From positions 1 through 64,000 of the forward strand of contig JAHBTJ010000032.1 of NCBI GenBank assembly GCA_019638595.1: a DNA stretch of 64,000 nucleotides. Direction: 5' to 3'. Below the pieces are notes generated by a model. The model did no database searches. It was not told the DNA's origin and worked only from the letters and a program-made list of their open reading frames with translations. Of the stretch, positions 25,178 through 34,540 are shown one piece after another (the stretch's first letter is position 1; each line of letters opens with the position of its first letter). The position numbers were made by a program, and so were the translations under genes. This DNA comes from Chitinophagaceae bacterium (GTDB lineage: Bacteria > Bacteroidota > Bacteroidia > Chitinophagales > Chitinophagaceae).

Positions 25178-26116
25178 CTACTTTTTAAGATCTATGATCA
25201 CCCTTCGTCCGAAAAAGCGGGCTATGGAATCTCTTACCCTGGCTGTATCCGACAGGGGGCCATTGATATTGGTAAATAATCTGAACGTTACGGAATCGTC
25301 TGTAGCCAGCTCTACTTTGTAACCCATATTCAGCAGGTCCTGGTGACGTTTGAGCGCTCTTGTTTTTTGTGATGTTTCAATAATAACCCTGTAAGAAGAA
25401 GCGCCGGCCGAATCTGTATTCGAAGCGATAGTAACGGCTTTTGTACTGTCGGTAACGGGATCTGTTAAAGTAGAATCAGCGGTTGTGGTAGCCGGAGCCG
25501 GTAAAACCGGTTTTATGCCCGGGGGAACAGAAGACGCGTTTTTACTTTCCTGCCATTGGTTGTAGGAGTAATATGCCGCCCAGCCAATAAGTGCCATCCC
25601 GGCAATAACAGCCAGTGTTATTAAAAACTTACGGGTGTTATTACCCGAAGCATTGTTATAATCATCGGAAAAAGAAATACCTGCATGGTCTTCCTTTATT
25701 TCCCTGCTTTTTCTAATGATTGAATCTTCGGCTATAGCTGCAGGGATCAGTTCTGTTCCCTGGCTGAAGCTCAAAATATCATTTGCGTCCAATACCAGTG
25801 TTCCCAACCCTTCAATATAAAATTGCTTGCTTACGTTCAGTAATTGTTTTCCGATATTTAAAAAATCTTCCAGGTCCGAAGCCGCCAGTGGTTTTATTTT
25901 TCCTGTGCTCTTCGAAATAAACTCAATCAGCCCCGCATCTTCTTTACATTTTTTATCGGGTAAAAACCGGATAGCGTTTTCCGGGATTTTGATCTTTCCT
26001 TTTTCATGTTCAAAAGGATTATCATAGAAATTTTCCATTGTAAACTCTCCAAAACCCTGTAACTGCATTTTTTTGTTTTGGAGCAGATATTGGCCTAGTA
26101 AATGTGCAATTTTCAA
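25178..26116 (-). CDS. HU-CCDC81-like and SPOR domain membrane protein
   Basis: 312 residues. Two N-terminal HU/CCDC81-type modules (about residues 1-55 and 60-125; GFGEFTMENF and GLGTLVLDAND are the paired turns) precede a transmembrane helix at 164-186, a Pro/Thr/Ser-rich linker (195-235) and a C-terminal SPOR domain (241-312, YRVIIETSQKTRALKRHQDL). Topology suggests a cytoplasmic N-terminus and a periplasmic SPOR domain that binds septal peptidoglycan with denuded glycan. The architecture is typical of Bacteroidota and probably links nucleoid or cytoplasm to cell division (inference). The gene is alone on its strand. Confidence 0.9.
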   Translation of the reverse strand: MKIAHLLGQYLLQNKKMQLQGFGEFTMENFYDNPFEHEKGKIKIPENAIRFLPDKKCKEDAGLIEFISKSTGKIKPLAASDLEDFLNIGKQLLNVSKQFYIEGLGTLVLDANDILSFSQGTELIPAAIAEDSIIRKSREIKEDHAGISFSDDYNNASGNNTRKFLITLAVIAGMALIGWAAYYSYNQWQESKNASSVPPGIKPVLPAPATTTADSTLTDPVTDSTKAVTIASNTDSAGASSYRVIIETSQKTRALKRHQDLLNMGYKVELATDDSVTFRLFTNINGPLSDTARVRDSIARFFGRRVIIDLKK

Positions 26117-26274
26117 TGTTCGTTCTTTTAATAAAGAAAGAATGTTGTTGTTTAAATACGGGTGTAAGTTACAAAAAACTAAAAATTAAGCGGTTATAAG
26201 TTTAAATATCAAACCGGTAAAGCGTTCCGGCAGGCGGGGTAGCAATAAAAAATGCTTTATAGCCGTGGTACCTA

Positions 26275-26282
26275 TATCTTTG
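26275..26282 (+). promoter_or_regulatory. Candidate Bacteroidota -7 element
   Basis: TATCTTTG matches TAnnTTTG and is 24 bases before the ATG at 26307. A TTTA at 26256-26259 is a poor -33 candidate with short spacing. Confidence 0.42.
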
Positions 26283-26306
26283 CAAACTTAAAAACAGGCG
26301 GCGGGC

Positions 26307-26633
26307 ATGCTAAGCAACGAGGAAAAAGAGTTTATAGCATACTGGGAACAAAACCGGCTAAAGGAAAAGAAAACATTCCGGCAATTGCTCATTGGATTAC
26401 CGCTGGGGTTGGTTTTTACCCTTCCGATACTGGTTAATTTTATGTCGGGATGGTACAAAAGGGCTGATATGGTAGGGCGCACGCAGTTTAACCCGGTTGT
26501 TTTAATTTGCGCGGCAATCATTATAGTTGTTTTTTTTGCCATATTTAGCAAGCGTCATAAATGGGAGATGAATGAGCAGCGATACCAGGAATTAAAGGCG
26601 AGATTAAAAAATGAGGAAAAGGAAGCACAATGA
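26307..26633 (+). CDS. Small two-helix membrane protein, unknown
   Basis: 108 residues. A charged N-terminus (MLSNEEKEFIAYWEQNRLKE) is followed by two transmembrane helices (LLIGLPLGLVFTLPILVNF and VVLICAAIIIVVFFAIFS) separated by a short loop, and a basic/acidic helical tail (HKWEMNEQRYQELKARLKNE). I recognise no family. A good -7 element lies just upstream. It precedes the FKBP lipoprotein gene by 58 bases, so the two may share a transcript. Confidence 0.75.
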   Translation: MLSNEEKEFIAYWEQNRLKEKKTFRQLLIGLPLGLVFTLPILVNFMSGWYKRADMVGRTQFNPVVLICAAIIIVVFFAIFSKRHKWEMNEQRYQELKARLKNEEKEAQ

Positions 26634-26691
26634 CCCGTGCAACGTTTTTTTGCTATCATTACTCAGGAATATTAAAATGTGAATTTAATTT

Positions 26692-27216
26692 ATGAATAAG
26701 ATTTTGTTTGGTCTCTTTGTTCTTGTAGCGTTCGTTATTTTTTCAGGGTGTTTAAAAAGTAAAGCCCCCGGCTGTTCTTTTACGGAAATCAATAGAAAAG
26801 CTCCTGATTCCCAGGTTACACAAGTGAGGGATTACCTTGATGGAAAAGGTCTCATTACGGACGATTTAAAATTAGATTCTTCATCAGGTGTTTATTATAT
26901 TGTAGAGTCTCCGGGCACTACAGTCTCGCCCGATGTATGTTCGGTTATTACCTTCAGGTATAAGGGTACTTTCACTAACGACCAGGTATTTGATCAGTCT
27001 ATGAGCACACCGGTTGTTTATACCCTGGGAGAATTGATCGTGGGTTGGCAGAAGGGTTTAAAATTTATTAAGGGTGGCGGAGGAAAGATCCGTTTGTTCA
27101 TTCCCTGGTCTCTAGGATATGGAGAAAGCGAGGTAAGAAATCAAAATACAGGAGAAGTGCTTATTCCCGCTAAATCTATTCTTATTTTTGAGTTGATATT
27201 GGACGCGGTTCAATAG
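26692..27216 (+). CDS. FKBP-type peptidyl-prolyl isomerase, lipoprotein
   Basis: 174 residues. The signal ends in VIFSGC (lipobox, Cys near residue 20), so it is probably anchored to a membrane facing the periplasm. The C-terminal ~110 residues form an FKBP domain: GVYYIVESPGTT, VITFRYKGTFTNDQVFDQS, ELIVGWQKGLKFIKGGGKIR (part) and IPWSLGYGE, ending in LIFELILDAV. It likely assists folding of exported proteins. The gene ends in a strong intrinsic terminator. Confidence 0.92.
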   Translation: MNKILFGLFVLVAFVIFSGCLKSKAPGCSFTEINRKAPDSQVTQVRDYLDGKGLITDDLKLDSSSGVYYIVESPGTTVSPDVCSVITFRYKGTFTNDQVFDQSMSTPVVYTLGELIVGWQKGLKFIKGGGGKIRLFIPWSLGYGESEVRNQNTGEVLIPAKSILIFELILDAVQ

Positions 27217-27239
27217 TATACCGCAAATATTTCATGAAG

Positions 27240-27270
27240 GCTTTGATGTTTTTCTAACATCAAAGCTTTT
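27240..27270 (+). terminator. Intrinsic terminator after the FKBP gene
   Basis: Perfect 11-bp arms GCTTTGATGTT (27240-27250) and AACATCAAAGC (27256-27266) enclose a 5-base loop and are followed by TTTT. Confidence 0.8.
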
Positions 27271-27294
27271 AACTTTATGGGCAAATATTTTTAA

Positions 27295-28722
27295 TTGCCA
27301 CACGAGGCCATTTCTGTATTTGATATGTTTAAGATAGGGGTAGGGCCTTCCAGTTCTCATACCCTCGGTCCCTGGCGTGCCGCACAATTATTTACTCAAA
27401 AGCTGGCTCAGGCAAACCTGCTGCAAAGCATCACTCAATTAAGGGTGCTATTGTACGGATCGCTGGCAAAAACCGGTAAAGGGCATGGTACCGATATAGC
27501 TGTTCAGTTAGGATTATGCGGCGATGATCCTGAAACCTTTGCGGTAGAAGAAATACAAAGTAAAATACTGTCCATATCCCGGAATCAGCAAATGAAGCTG
27601 CAGCATACAGCCAACATCCGGTTCAATCCCGCTACGGATATCATATTCCTGGTAAATGAATCACTTCCATTTCATCCCAACGGGTTAAGCTTTTTGGTTA
27701 CACTTGCTAATGGCGAACAGTTTTCAGAAACCTATTATTCGGTAGGTGGCGGTTTTGTAAAGCAGGAAGGTGTAGCAACAAGCGTTAAGCAAAAGCTGCA
27801 ATTGCCTTTCCCGGTAAATACGGCTTCAGATGTTTTGCATTGGTGTATGAAAACAGGCTTGAGCATACACGAAATGGTAATGGAAAATGAAAATGCCTGG
27901 CGCCCCGAAGCGGAAACCAGGGCCGGGCTGTTGCGGATATTCCGGGTAATGCGCGATTGTATTTATATGGGCTGTCACGCAGGCGGGGTATTACCCGGGG
28001 GATTAAATGTGAAACGGAGAGCGGCGGCATTAAATAAAAAATTAACAGGTGGCCGAACATATACAAACTACGCGGAGTGGAAAAAGGTGATACGCGAAGG
28101 AGGGAATGATTTTAAATATACGCTTGATTGGGTAAGCTGTTTCGCATTGTCGGTAAATGAGCAAAATGCGTCGTTTGGCAGGGTGGTAACGGCGCCTACT
28201 AACGGTGCGGCCGGTGTAATACCCGCTGTATTGATGTACTATATAATTTTTTGCGATGGAGACAGCGATGAACAGATCATTTCATTTTTATTAACAGCTT
28301 CTGAAATAGGCAGTATTTTTAAAAAAGGAGCTACTATTTCTGCGGCGATGGGTGGATGCCAGGCAGAAATAGGGGTATCATCGGCTATGGCCGCCTGTGC
28401 ATTAACCGAAGCAATGGGAGGAACACAAAGGCAATCGCTGATGGCTGCGGAAATAGCGATGGAGCACCACCTTGGTCTTACCTGCGATCCTATAGCCGGG
28501 TTGGTACAGGTGCCCTGTATTGAAAGAAATACCATGGGAGCTATAAAAGCGATCACCGCATCGCAGCTCGCATTGCAAAGCACGCCTGATTTTGCCAAAG
28601 TATCGCTCGATGCTGTTGTAAAAACCATGTGGGACACCGCAATTGATATGAACCATAAATACAAAGAAACTTCTGAAGGCGGCCTGGCGGTGAATATTCC
28701 GTTGGGGATGAAGGAGTGCTGA
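27295..28722 (+). CDS. L-serine ammonia-lyase, iron-sulfur type
   Basis: 475 residues. It deaminates L-serine to pyruvate with an oxygen-sensitive [4Fe-4S] cluster. The N-terminal beta domain begins [25 protein letters not shown], the family signature; the alpha domain has [46 protein letters not shown] and [19 protein letters not shown], with Cys residues for the cluster. Both domains are in one chain, as in E. coli SdaA/SdaB. The start is TTG at 27295, chosen because the next ATG would remove the first conserved strand and no upstream ATG is in frame. It follows the FKBP terminator and so has its own promoter. Confidence 0.93.
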   Translation: MPHEAISVFDMFKIGVGPSSSHTLGPWRAAQLFTQKLAQANLLQSITQLRVLLYGSLAKTGKGHGTDIAVQLGLCGDDPETFAVEEIQSKILSISRNQQMKLQHTANIRFNPATDIIFLVNESLPFHPNGLSFLVTLANGEQFSETYYSVGGGFVKQEGVATSVKQKLQLPFPVNTASDVLHWCMKTGLSIHEMVMENENAWRPEAETRAGLLRIFRVMRDCIYMGCHAGGVLPGGLNVKRRAAALNKKLTGGRTYTNYAEWKKVIREGGNDFKYTLDWVSCFALSVNEQNASFGRVVTAPTNGAAGVIPAVLMYYIIFCDGDSDEQIISFLLTASEIGSIFKKGATISAAMGGCQAEIGVSSAMAACALTEAMGGTQRQSLMAAEIAMEHHLGLTCDPIAGLVQVPCIERNTMGAIKAITASQLALQSTPDFAKVSLDAVVKTMWDTAIDMNHKYKETSEGGLAVNIPLGMKEC

Positions 28723-28726
28723 TAGG

Positions 28727-28838
28727 AAGCTATCGGCTGCGAGCTATGGGCGATGAGCTTTTAGCCATAGGAGCTATCAGCTATCAGCCATCAGCTATGA
28801 GTGTCCTGCAACTTGTAACTTGCAACAGCCATCAAATC
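28727..28838. repeat. Dispersed intergenic words (AGCTATCAGCTATGAG type)
   Basis: The spacer between the serine lyase and tgt is made almost wholly of reiterated words: GAGCTATGGGCGATGAGC, GAGCTATCAGCTATCAGCC, CAACTTGTAACTTGCAAC, and AAATCTCAAAT at the tgt stop. The same words recur in other spacers of this window. Confidence 0.65.
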
Positions 28839-29987
28839 TCAAATCCGCTGCTTAAACCTCAGCACGCTTTCCTTCATCCAGCCTGTAAAATCCCCGGCTT
28901 CAATATGCTTGCGGGCTTCCGTAACTACGTGAAGATAAAATGCGAGATTGTGTATGCTGGCAATGGTGAGTCCCAGTAGCTCCTTCGATTTAAAAAGATG
29001 CCTCAGGTATGCCTTACTGTAATAATTACTGGTAAGGCAGTCAATACCATCGTCAATAGGTGAAAGGTCATGCTCCCATTTTTTATTGTCAATATTTACA
29101 ACACCTTTTGAAGTAAAAAGCATGGCATTACGGCCGTTGCGGGTAGGCATTACACAGTCAAACATATCTATGCCCAGCGCTATGCACTCTAATATGTTCC
29201 AGGGGGTGCCCACGCCCATTAAATACCGCGGTTTGTTAACGGGCAAATGCTCGCAGCATAAGCCACACAATTCGTACATCATAGCTTCCGGTTCCCCTAC
29301 GCTCAGCCCGCCGATAGCGTTACCCGTGGCATTTTTGGAGGTGATGTATTCGCACGACATTATCCTGAGATCCGTGTAGGTTCCGCCCTGTACAATAGGG
29401 AACAGGTTTTGTGTGTGCCCGTACCTGCTGCCCGTAGCTTCTACCTGGTTAAAGCTCCGGTCGAGCCAGCGGTGTGTGAGGTGCATTGACTTTTCGGCAT
29501 AGGCGTAATCGCTGGGGTAGGGCGGGCATTCGTCGAACGCCATCATGATATCCGCTCCAATGCTTCGCTGTATCTCCATCACTTTTTCCGGCGTAAAAAG
29601 GTGCCTGCTGCCGTCAATATGGCTCTGGAGCATAACCCCTTCTTCATTAATTTTCCGGGTGCCCGCCAGCGAAAACACCTGGTATCCTCCGCTGTCGGTA
29701 AGAATGGGTTGATCCCAGTTCATAAAACGATGCAATCCCCCGGCATTTTCAAGAATAGCTGTTCCGGGCCGTAAATACAGGTGGTACGTGTTACCCAGTA
29801 TAATACGGGCTTTTACCTCCTGCGCCAGTTGCGCCTGTGTAACGGCTTTTACGCTTCCGCCGGTACCCACCGGCATAAAAATGGGAGTAGGTATAGTGCC
29901 ATGATCGGTGGTAATAATGCCTGTTCTTGCTTTCGATAACAGATCCTGCTGTTGCAGCTCAAACTGAAGTGCTCCCATATTGCTCAA
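28839..29987 (-). CDS. tgt: Queuine tRNA-ribosyltransferase
   Basis: 382 residues. It exchanges guanine 34 in tRNAs with GUN anticodons for the queuosine precursor. The barrel motifs are clear: ILTDSGGYQVFSL, IMMAFDECPPYP, GNAIGGLSVGEPE, YLMGVGTP and the nucleophile region FDCVMPTRNGRNAMLF. The C-terminal zinc site usually has CxCxxC and a later His; here the stretch reads I315-D-C317-L-T-S320 with H346, so two of the three cysteines are missing. MGAL (fourth residue) is an alternative start. The stop codon TGA (28839-28841) lies within the repeat word AATCTCAAAT. It is divergent from the glycosyltransferase gene. Confidence 0.94.
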   Translation of the reverse strand: MSNMGALQFELQQQDLLSKARTGIITTDHGTIPTPIFMPVGTGGSVKAVTQAQLAQEVKARIILGNTYHLYLRPGTAILENAGGLHRFMNWDQPILTDSGGYQVFSLAGTRKINEEGVMLQSHIDGSRHLFTPEKVMEIQRSIGADIMMAFDECPPYPSDYAYAEKSMHLTHRWLDRSFNQVEATGSRYGHTQNLFPIVQGGTYTDLRIMSCEYITSKNATGNAIGGLSVGEPEAMMYELCGLCCEHLPVNKPRYLMGVGTPWNILECIALGIDMFDCVMPTRNGRNAMLFTSKGVVNIDNKKWEHDLSPIDDGIDCLTSNYYSKAYLRHLFKSKELLGLTIASIHNLAFYLHVVTEARKHIEAGDFTGWMKESVLRFKQRI

Positions 29988-30050
29988 AATATTTTCACAT
30001 TACAATAAATCCTTAATAACAGAATATTGGTATTTCTTACCTTCGCCGCC

Positions 30051-31175
30051 ATGATCGAAAAGATAGCCTGGAGCGAAGTTGTTTTTGGAGCATTTTGCAT
30101 CATAGCTCTTATCCAAATCATATATTACCTGTATTTTTTCAGAAGGCTGGCTTTTTACCCCAACCATCCTACCGGTATGCCCCGCCAGCAACCTGTTTCT
30201 GTTATTATATGCGCGCGCGATGAAGCCGCAAATTTAGCTAAAAATCTTCCCGGTGTGCTGGTGCAGGAATATTCCGGCAAACAGGAGCTGATACTGGTAA
30301 ACGACAATTCTATGGATGAGTCGAAATACCTGATTGAAGCCTTGCAGAAGGATTTCCCCCAATTACAAATGCTGGAATTAAAGCAGGAGGCCAGGTTCAT
30401 TCCCGGCAAAAAATTCCCGTTATCAATGGGCATTAAAATGGCTAAATACGATATCGTATTGTTAACCGATGCCGATTGCGTGCCGGCAAGTGAGTTCTGG
30501 ATGCAAAAGATGACGGATAAATTTGAGCGGGGAGTTGAAATTGTACTGGGATACGGGGCTTATTATAAACGCAAAGGGCTGCTCAATAAAATCATTCGTT
30601 TCGAAACCTTTCATACTGCGCTGCAATATTTATCGTACGCCCTTGCGGGAATGCCGTATATGGGAGTAGGGCGTAACCTGGCGTATAAGCGGGAGGTGTT
30701 TTTCAGGCAAAAAGGCTTTTCTGCCCACAATCATGTTCCGGGAGGCGACGATGATCTTTTTATTAATGCAGCCGCCACTGCTGTCAATACGGATATTGCT
30801 ATTGACAAAGATGCCTTTACCCTGTCGGAGCCTAAAAGATCATGGAGCGAATGGTGGCAGCAAAAACAACGGCATTTTACAACCGCTAAATTTTATAAAG
30901 CCAGGCACAGGTTCCTGTTAAGCCTGTATGCTTTCAGCCATTTTTGGTTTTACCCCCTGCTTACAGCTTCTGTTATTTTTTTCAGGTGGGAATTCGCGCT
31001 TGCGGTGTTCCTGGTTCGCTGTATCATCCAGGGCATTATATGGTACAGGGCAATGGACAGGCTGAATGAAAAAGACCTGTTTAAATGGTTCTGGGCTTTT
31101 GATATTTTCATGTTTTTCTTTTACCTCATTTTCATTCCCGCGTTATGGAGGAAGCCAAAAGCAAGCTGGAAGTAA
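30051..31175 (+). CDS. Family 2 glycosyltransferase, membrane-anchored
   Basis: 374 residues from the ATG at 30051; a TTG 24 bases upstream is less likely. An N-terminal transmembrane helix (VVFGAFCIIALIQIIYYLYF) precedes a GT-A catalytic domain: PVSVIICARDEAANLAKNLP, ILVNDNSMDES, VLLTDADCVPAS (DxD-type metal site), PGGDDDLFINAA (catalytic acid) and WQQKQRHF, a QxxRW-like motif of processive transferases. Two or three C-terminal helices follow. It probably makes a glycolipid or polysaccharide at the inner membrane. Its last 31 bases overlap rsmG. A TACCTTCG sequence 10 bases before the start resembles a -7 element. Confidence 0.88.
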   Translation: MIEKIAWSEVVFGAFCIIALIQIIYYLYFFRRLAFYPNHPTGMPRQQPVSVIICARDEAANLAKNLPGVLVQEYSGKQELILVNDNSMDESKYLIEALQKDFPQLQMLELKQEARFIPGKKFPLSMGIKMAKYDIVLLTDADCVPASEFWMQKMTDKFERGVEIVLGYGAYYKRKGLLNKIIRFETFHTALQYLSYALAGMPYMGVGRNLAYKREVFFRQKGFSAHNHVPGGDDDLFINAAATAVNTDIAIDKDAFTLSEPKRSWSEWWQQKQRHFTTAKFYKARHRFLLSLYAFSHFWFYPLLTASVIFFRWEFALAVFLVRCIIQGIIWYRAMDRLNEKDLFKWFWAFDIFMFFFYLIFIPALWRKPKASWK

Positions 31176-31795
31176 TAACAAAGTATTTTGCTGACTTTAC
31201 TCCTGCACAGTTGCAACAGTTATCGGCGCTGGAAGGCGTATATACCGAATGGAATGAAAAAATAAACGTGATTTCCCGGAAGGATATTGATGCGCTGTAT
31301 GAAAAGCATGTATTGCATTCTCTTGCCATAGCCGCTGTTTTTGAGTTTACGGATGGACTTGAAATTGTGGACATAGGCACCGGCGGGGGATTTCCCGGCA
31401 TACCGCTGGCGATCATGTTTCCCGGTGTTACATTTCACCTGGTTGACTCCATTGGTAAAAAGCTGAAGGTGGTAGAAGCGGTTATTGAAGCGCTGGGGCT
31501 TACCAATGTTTCGGTTCAGCATATACGCGCTGAAGAAATTAAAGACCGGAAATTTGACTTTGTTGTCAGCCGCGCTGTGGCTCCGCTAAAAGACCTGTGG
31601 GAGTGGGGGAAGCCCCTGCTCAGGAAAGAAAGGAAAATGGAAGCTTTTACAAACGGGCTTATTTGCTTAAAAGGCGGCGATCTGGAAAAGGAAATAGCGG
31701 ATAGCAGGCTACGGCCGCATATATGGGAGATAAAGGATCTTTTTGACAGGGAAGAATGGTTTCGTGAAAAATTCATACTCTATGTGCCCCTCTGA
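31145..31795 (+). CDS. rsmG: 16S rRNA (guanine527-N7)-methyltransferase
   Basis: 216 residues of the GidB/RsmG family, which methylates N7 of G527 in 16S rRNA. The N-terminal helix region holds YTEWNEKINVISRKDIDALY and HVLHSLAI. The SAM-binding loop is IVDIGTGGGFPGIPLA. FHLVDSIGKKLKVVE and FDFVVSRAVAPLKDL follow at the expected positions. The ATG at 31145 overlaps the end of the glycosyltransferase gene by 31 bases, so the two are translated from one mRNA. Confidence 0.95.
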   Translation: MEEAKSKLEVITKYFADFTPAQLQQLSALEGVYTEWNEKINVISRKDIDALYEKHVLHSLAIAAVFEFTDGLEIVDIGTGGGFPGIPLAIMFPGVTFHLVDSIGKKLKVVEAVIEALGLTNVSVQHIRAEEIKDRKFDFVVSRAVAPLKDLWEWGKPLLRKERKMEAFTNGLICLKGGDLEKEIADSRLRPHIWEIKDLFDREEWFREKFILYVPL

Positions 31796-31858
31796 TGCTT
31801 TCTTCAATACTTTCAATTATATTACAGTACGGTTCCCATATATTAAAATACCCTGCTT

Positions 31859-33772
31859 TTGCTGAAAAGGCTATTTTTCATATACCTGCTGCTAATTTGC
31901 CTGAAACCCCTTCCGGCGCAACATAATAGCGTTGTAGATGTAGGGCGGATACAGGATTTCCAAAAAATTGATGATAAGCTGTCCTTTTTTACGGATATTT
32001 CAAAAAGCTACAGTATCCACACGCTTGATCCTTCCTTGTTTAAGGCGCCTGCCGGCAAAACGCCGTTCAACGAACGCCGGCTCGAAGCCCGGCATTTTAT
32101 AAGACTAACGGTTACCAATAGCGGCAACCGGGATACTTGTTGGCTGTATATGGGTAAAGCCCAGCAATATGTAGTATATGAATATGATAGCGTGGCAGGA
32201 AAAATGCTGGCTATGGATAACCGGTTTGAATTGTATTCGGATGTGCTGATGAATAAAATTCCGTATTGCCGGATCACGGTAAAAAAAGGAGAAACAAAAG
32301 ATTATTATATACAGGCTGAGATTGATTTTTACAACTGGCAGCAGTTCGATCCTGTAATTGTTATTCCCGGTGAGCAAACTTCGTTCGCTTTTATATATTT
32401 CATAAAGCCAAGCCGTGTTTACTTATATGTAACCCTTGTATTGTTAAGCATTATGCTTTGCATGTTTGCGTATACGCTTGCGCTTTTTTTCAGAACCTTC
32501 CAAACGGAGTACCTGTATTATTCTGGCGCCATTTTTATTTTCATTATATATTTTACAGCAAGAATGCTGAATGTTTTCCGGTTTGGCGAGATGTACTTTT
32601 TTTTATACGACTTTCGTTACCAGGTACTACAGCTTTCGGGTAATATGCTCATACTGCTTTTTATCACCGCGTTTTTAAAGCTTAAAGAAAAAAATCCAAA
32701 GCTTTACACGCTGTTTCAATATAGCATCGTATTGCAAATACTTTTTCTGCTAATAAATGTTCCGCTTACTTATTCAAACAAATACAATTTTTGGGGGAAC
32801 ATGGCATTTGATGTGATCAGGACATGCGTTCTCCTGTATTCAGTATATCTTATAGTGGTATTGCTTGCCTGGAAAAAAGAAAAAGAAGCCACTTACCTCG
32901 GTATAGGCTCGTTTGTTGCTATTTTAATGGCTTTTGTAGCGCTTTATGTAGACAGGTGGAGCGGTTACGACTATTTGCTGTTACGTTATACAGGCATACC
33001 TGTTTTGATCTTCATGTTTGGAGTATTGCTGCAAATGTTCCTTTTTATGCAGGGGCTGGCTTATCGTACCCGCAAGCAGGAAGCGGAACGGGTTAGGGCG
33101 GTAGAACAACTGCAGCTTGAAAACGATCGTAAAGAGCTTGAAAAGTACAAAGCGATCATTGATGCGAGGGAAACCGAACGCAACCGTATCTCGCAGGAAA
33201 TTCACGATGACATCGGATCGGGGCTTACATCCATCAGGCTGCTGAGTGAAATTGCAAAGGCAAAGTGCAGCGATCCGGGCAATAAGGAGATTGAGAAAAT
33301 ATCTGCTACTTCAAACGTGCTGATGGATAAAATGAATGAGATCATCTGGACGCTTAATTCAAGAAATGACTCCCTGCCTAATCTGATCGCTTATTTGCGG
33401 CACCACATAGTGGAGTACTTCGAATCTTTGAATATTCATCTTTATTTATCGGTGCCCGATACGATTAACGAAATTTCCATCAGCGGAAAAATACGGCGCA
33501 ACATCCTGCTGTCTGTTAAAGAAGCGCTCCATAATATAGTAAAGCATTCGCAGGCTACAGAAGTAAATGTCAGGTTTTTAGTGAACGATTTTTTTTCCAT
33601 AGCCATAACCGATAATGGGGTAGGATTTAATTCTGCTCCGGCTAACAGCCATGGCAATGGATTGCATAATATGAAAGAGCGCCTCAGTACTATTGGAGGC
33701 ACCTGCACCATCATAAACAATGGTGGAACATCTATTGTGTTTAAGGTGCCGCTCGCAAACTACCCGCTTTGA
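31859..33772 (+). CDS. 7TM sensor histidine kinase (HisKA_3 type)
   Basis: 637 residues. A signal peptide and a periplasmic region of ~160 residues (7TM-DISM extracellular type) precede seven hydrophobic helices (about 186-400), a short coiled coil (402-440), a HisKA_3 dimerisation domain with phospho-acceptor H449 in SQEIHDDIGSGLTS, and a HATPase domain (RNILLSVKEALHNIVKHSQA, ITDNGVGFN, GNGLHNMKERL). The start is a TTG at 31859 (CTG at 31853 is an alternative); no in-frame ATG gives the signal peptide. It is followed 52 bases later by its likely partner response regulator. The ligand is unknown. Confidence 0.9.
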   Translation: MLKRLFFIYLLLICLKPLPAQHNSVVDVGRIQDFQKIDDKLSFFTDISKSYSIHTLDPSLFKAPAGKTPFNERRLEARHFIRLTVTNSGNRDTCWLYMGKAQQYVVYEYDSVAGKMLAMDNRFELYSDVLMNKIPYCRITVKKGETKDYYIQAEIDFYNWQQFDPVIVIPGEQTSFAFIYFIKPSRVYLYVTLVLLSIMLCMFAYTLALFFRTFQTEYLYYSGAIFIFIIYFTARMLNVFRFGEMYFFLYDFRYQVLQLSGNMLILLFITAFLKLKEKNPKLYTLFQYSIVLQILFLLINVPLTYSNKYNFWGNMAFDVIRTCVLLYSVYLIVVLLAWKKEKEATYLGIGSFVAILMAFVALYVDRWSGYDYLLLRYTGIPVLIFMFGVLLQMFLFMQGLAYRTRKQEAERVRAVEQLQLENDRKELEKYKAIIDARETERNRISQEIHDDIGSGLTSIRLLSEIAKAKCSDPGNKEIEKISATSNVLMDKMNEIIWTLNSRNDSLPNLIAYLRHHIVEYFESLNIHLYLSVPDTINEISISGKIRRNILLSVKEALHNIVKHSQATEVNVRFLVNDFFSIAITDNGVGFNSAPANSHGNGLHNMKERLSTIGGTCTIINNGGTSIVFKVPLANYPL

Positions 33773-33824
33773 GGTAGGAAAAAATAGGGATTAATCTTTT
33801 AAATTTGTGGACTATTTAAGATAC

Positions 33825-34457
33825 ATGGATACGATTTCTGTTTGTATAGTGGAAGATAATAATGATATCCGGCAGGCATTAGAACAGATTATAATGATGG
33901 CTGATGGTTACGAGTTCCGGGGTTCATTTTCCAGTGCTGAAAATGCCATTGTGGGTATACCTAAATTGAAGCCCAATGTAGTGCTGATGGATATAAACCT
34001 TGGTGGCATGAGCGGTATTGATTGCGTGCGGGAGCTGAAGCCCGGGCATCCTGATATACTTTTCATGATGTGTACGGTTTATGAGGAGGATGAAAAAATT
34101 TTTGAAGCATTATCTGCAGGAGCTAATGGCTATATACTAAAGAAAACGGCGCCGGGCAAGTTGCTGGAAGCTATACGGGAACTGGCTGAAGGGGGTGCGC
34201 CTATGAGCAGCCAGATTGCCAGGAAGGTAGTAGCGGCTTTCCAGGAAAAAAATAACCTTTCTACAGGTATACTCGACAGCCTGTCAAACAGGGAGCACGA
34301 AATCCTTGAATTGCTGGCAAAAGGAATGCTGTATAAAGAGATATCTACCCGTTTGGGAATAGCGCAGGAAACGGTTCGCAAACATGTGTATCATATATAC
34401 GAAAAGCTACACGTAAACAACCGTGTTGAAGCGGTAAATAAATATTTTGGACGGTAA
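33825..34457 (+). CDS. NarL/LuxR-type response regulator
   Basis: 210 residues from the ATG at 33825 (MDTISVCIVEDNNDIR); a GTG at 33807 would add six residues. The receiver domain has the acidic pair ED/N at 10-12, phosphorylation site D56 in VLMDINLGGMSG, the T in MCTVYEE and K in ILKKTAPG. The C-terminal LuxR helix-turn-helix reads LSNREHEILELLAKGMLYKE and IAQETVRKHVYHIYEKL. It is the partner of the histidine kinase just upstream; target genes are unknown. A strong terminator follows. Confidence 0.93.
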   Translation: MDTISVCIVEDNNDIRQALEQIIMMADGYEFRGSFSSAENAIVGIPKLKPNVVLMDINLGGMSGIDCVRELKPGHPDILFMMCTVYEEDEKIFEALSAGANGYILKKTAPGKLLEAIRELAEGGAPMSSQIARKVVAAFQEKNNLSTGILDSLSNREHEILELLAKGMLYKEISTRLGIAQETVRKHVYHIYEKLHVNNRVEAVNKYFGR

Positions 34458-34490
34458 CTCCTATGTAGTCCATGCCCTTGTTAAAATTTA

Positions 34491-34519
34491 AAAAGCCGTT
34501 TCATGCGAAACGGTTTTTT
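34491..34519 (+). terminator. Intrinsic terminator after the two-component operon
   Basis: CCGTTTC and GAAACGG (34496-34502 and 34507-34513) form a stem with a 4-base ATGC loop, flanked by AAAA and TTTTTT. It lies 38 bases past the response-regulator stop. Confidence 0.85.
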
Positions 34520-34540
34520 ATATGCCTGTTCGGGGCTGCT

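Noticed and set aside
28727-28838. CRISPR array or tandem repeat
   Set aside because: The words are degenerate, variable in spacing and lack unique spacers of constant length.
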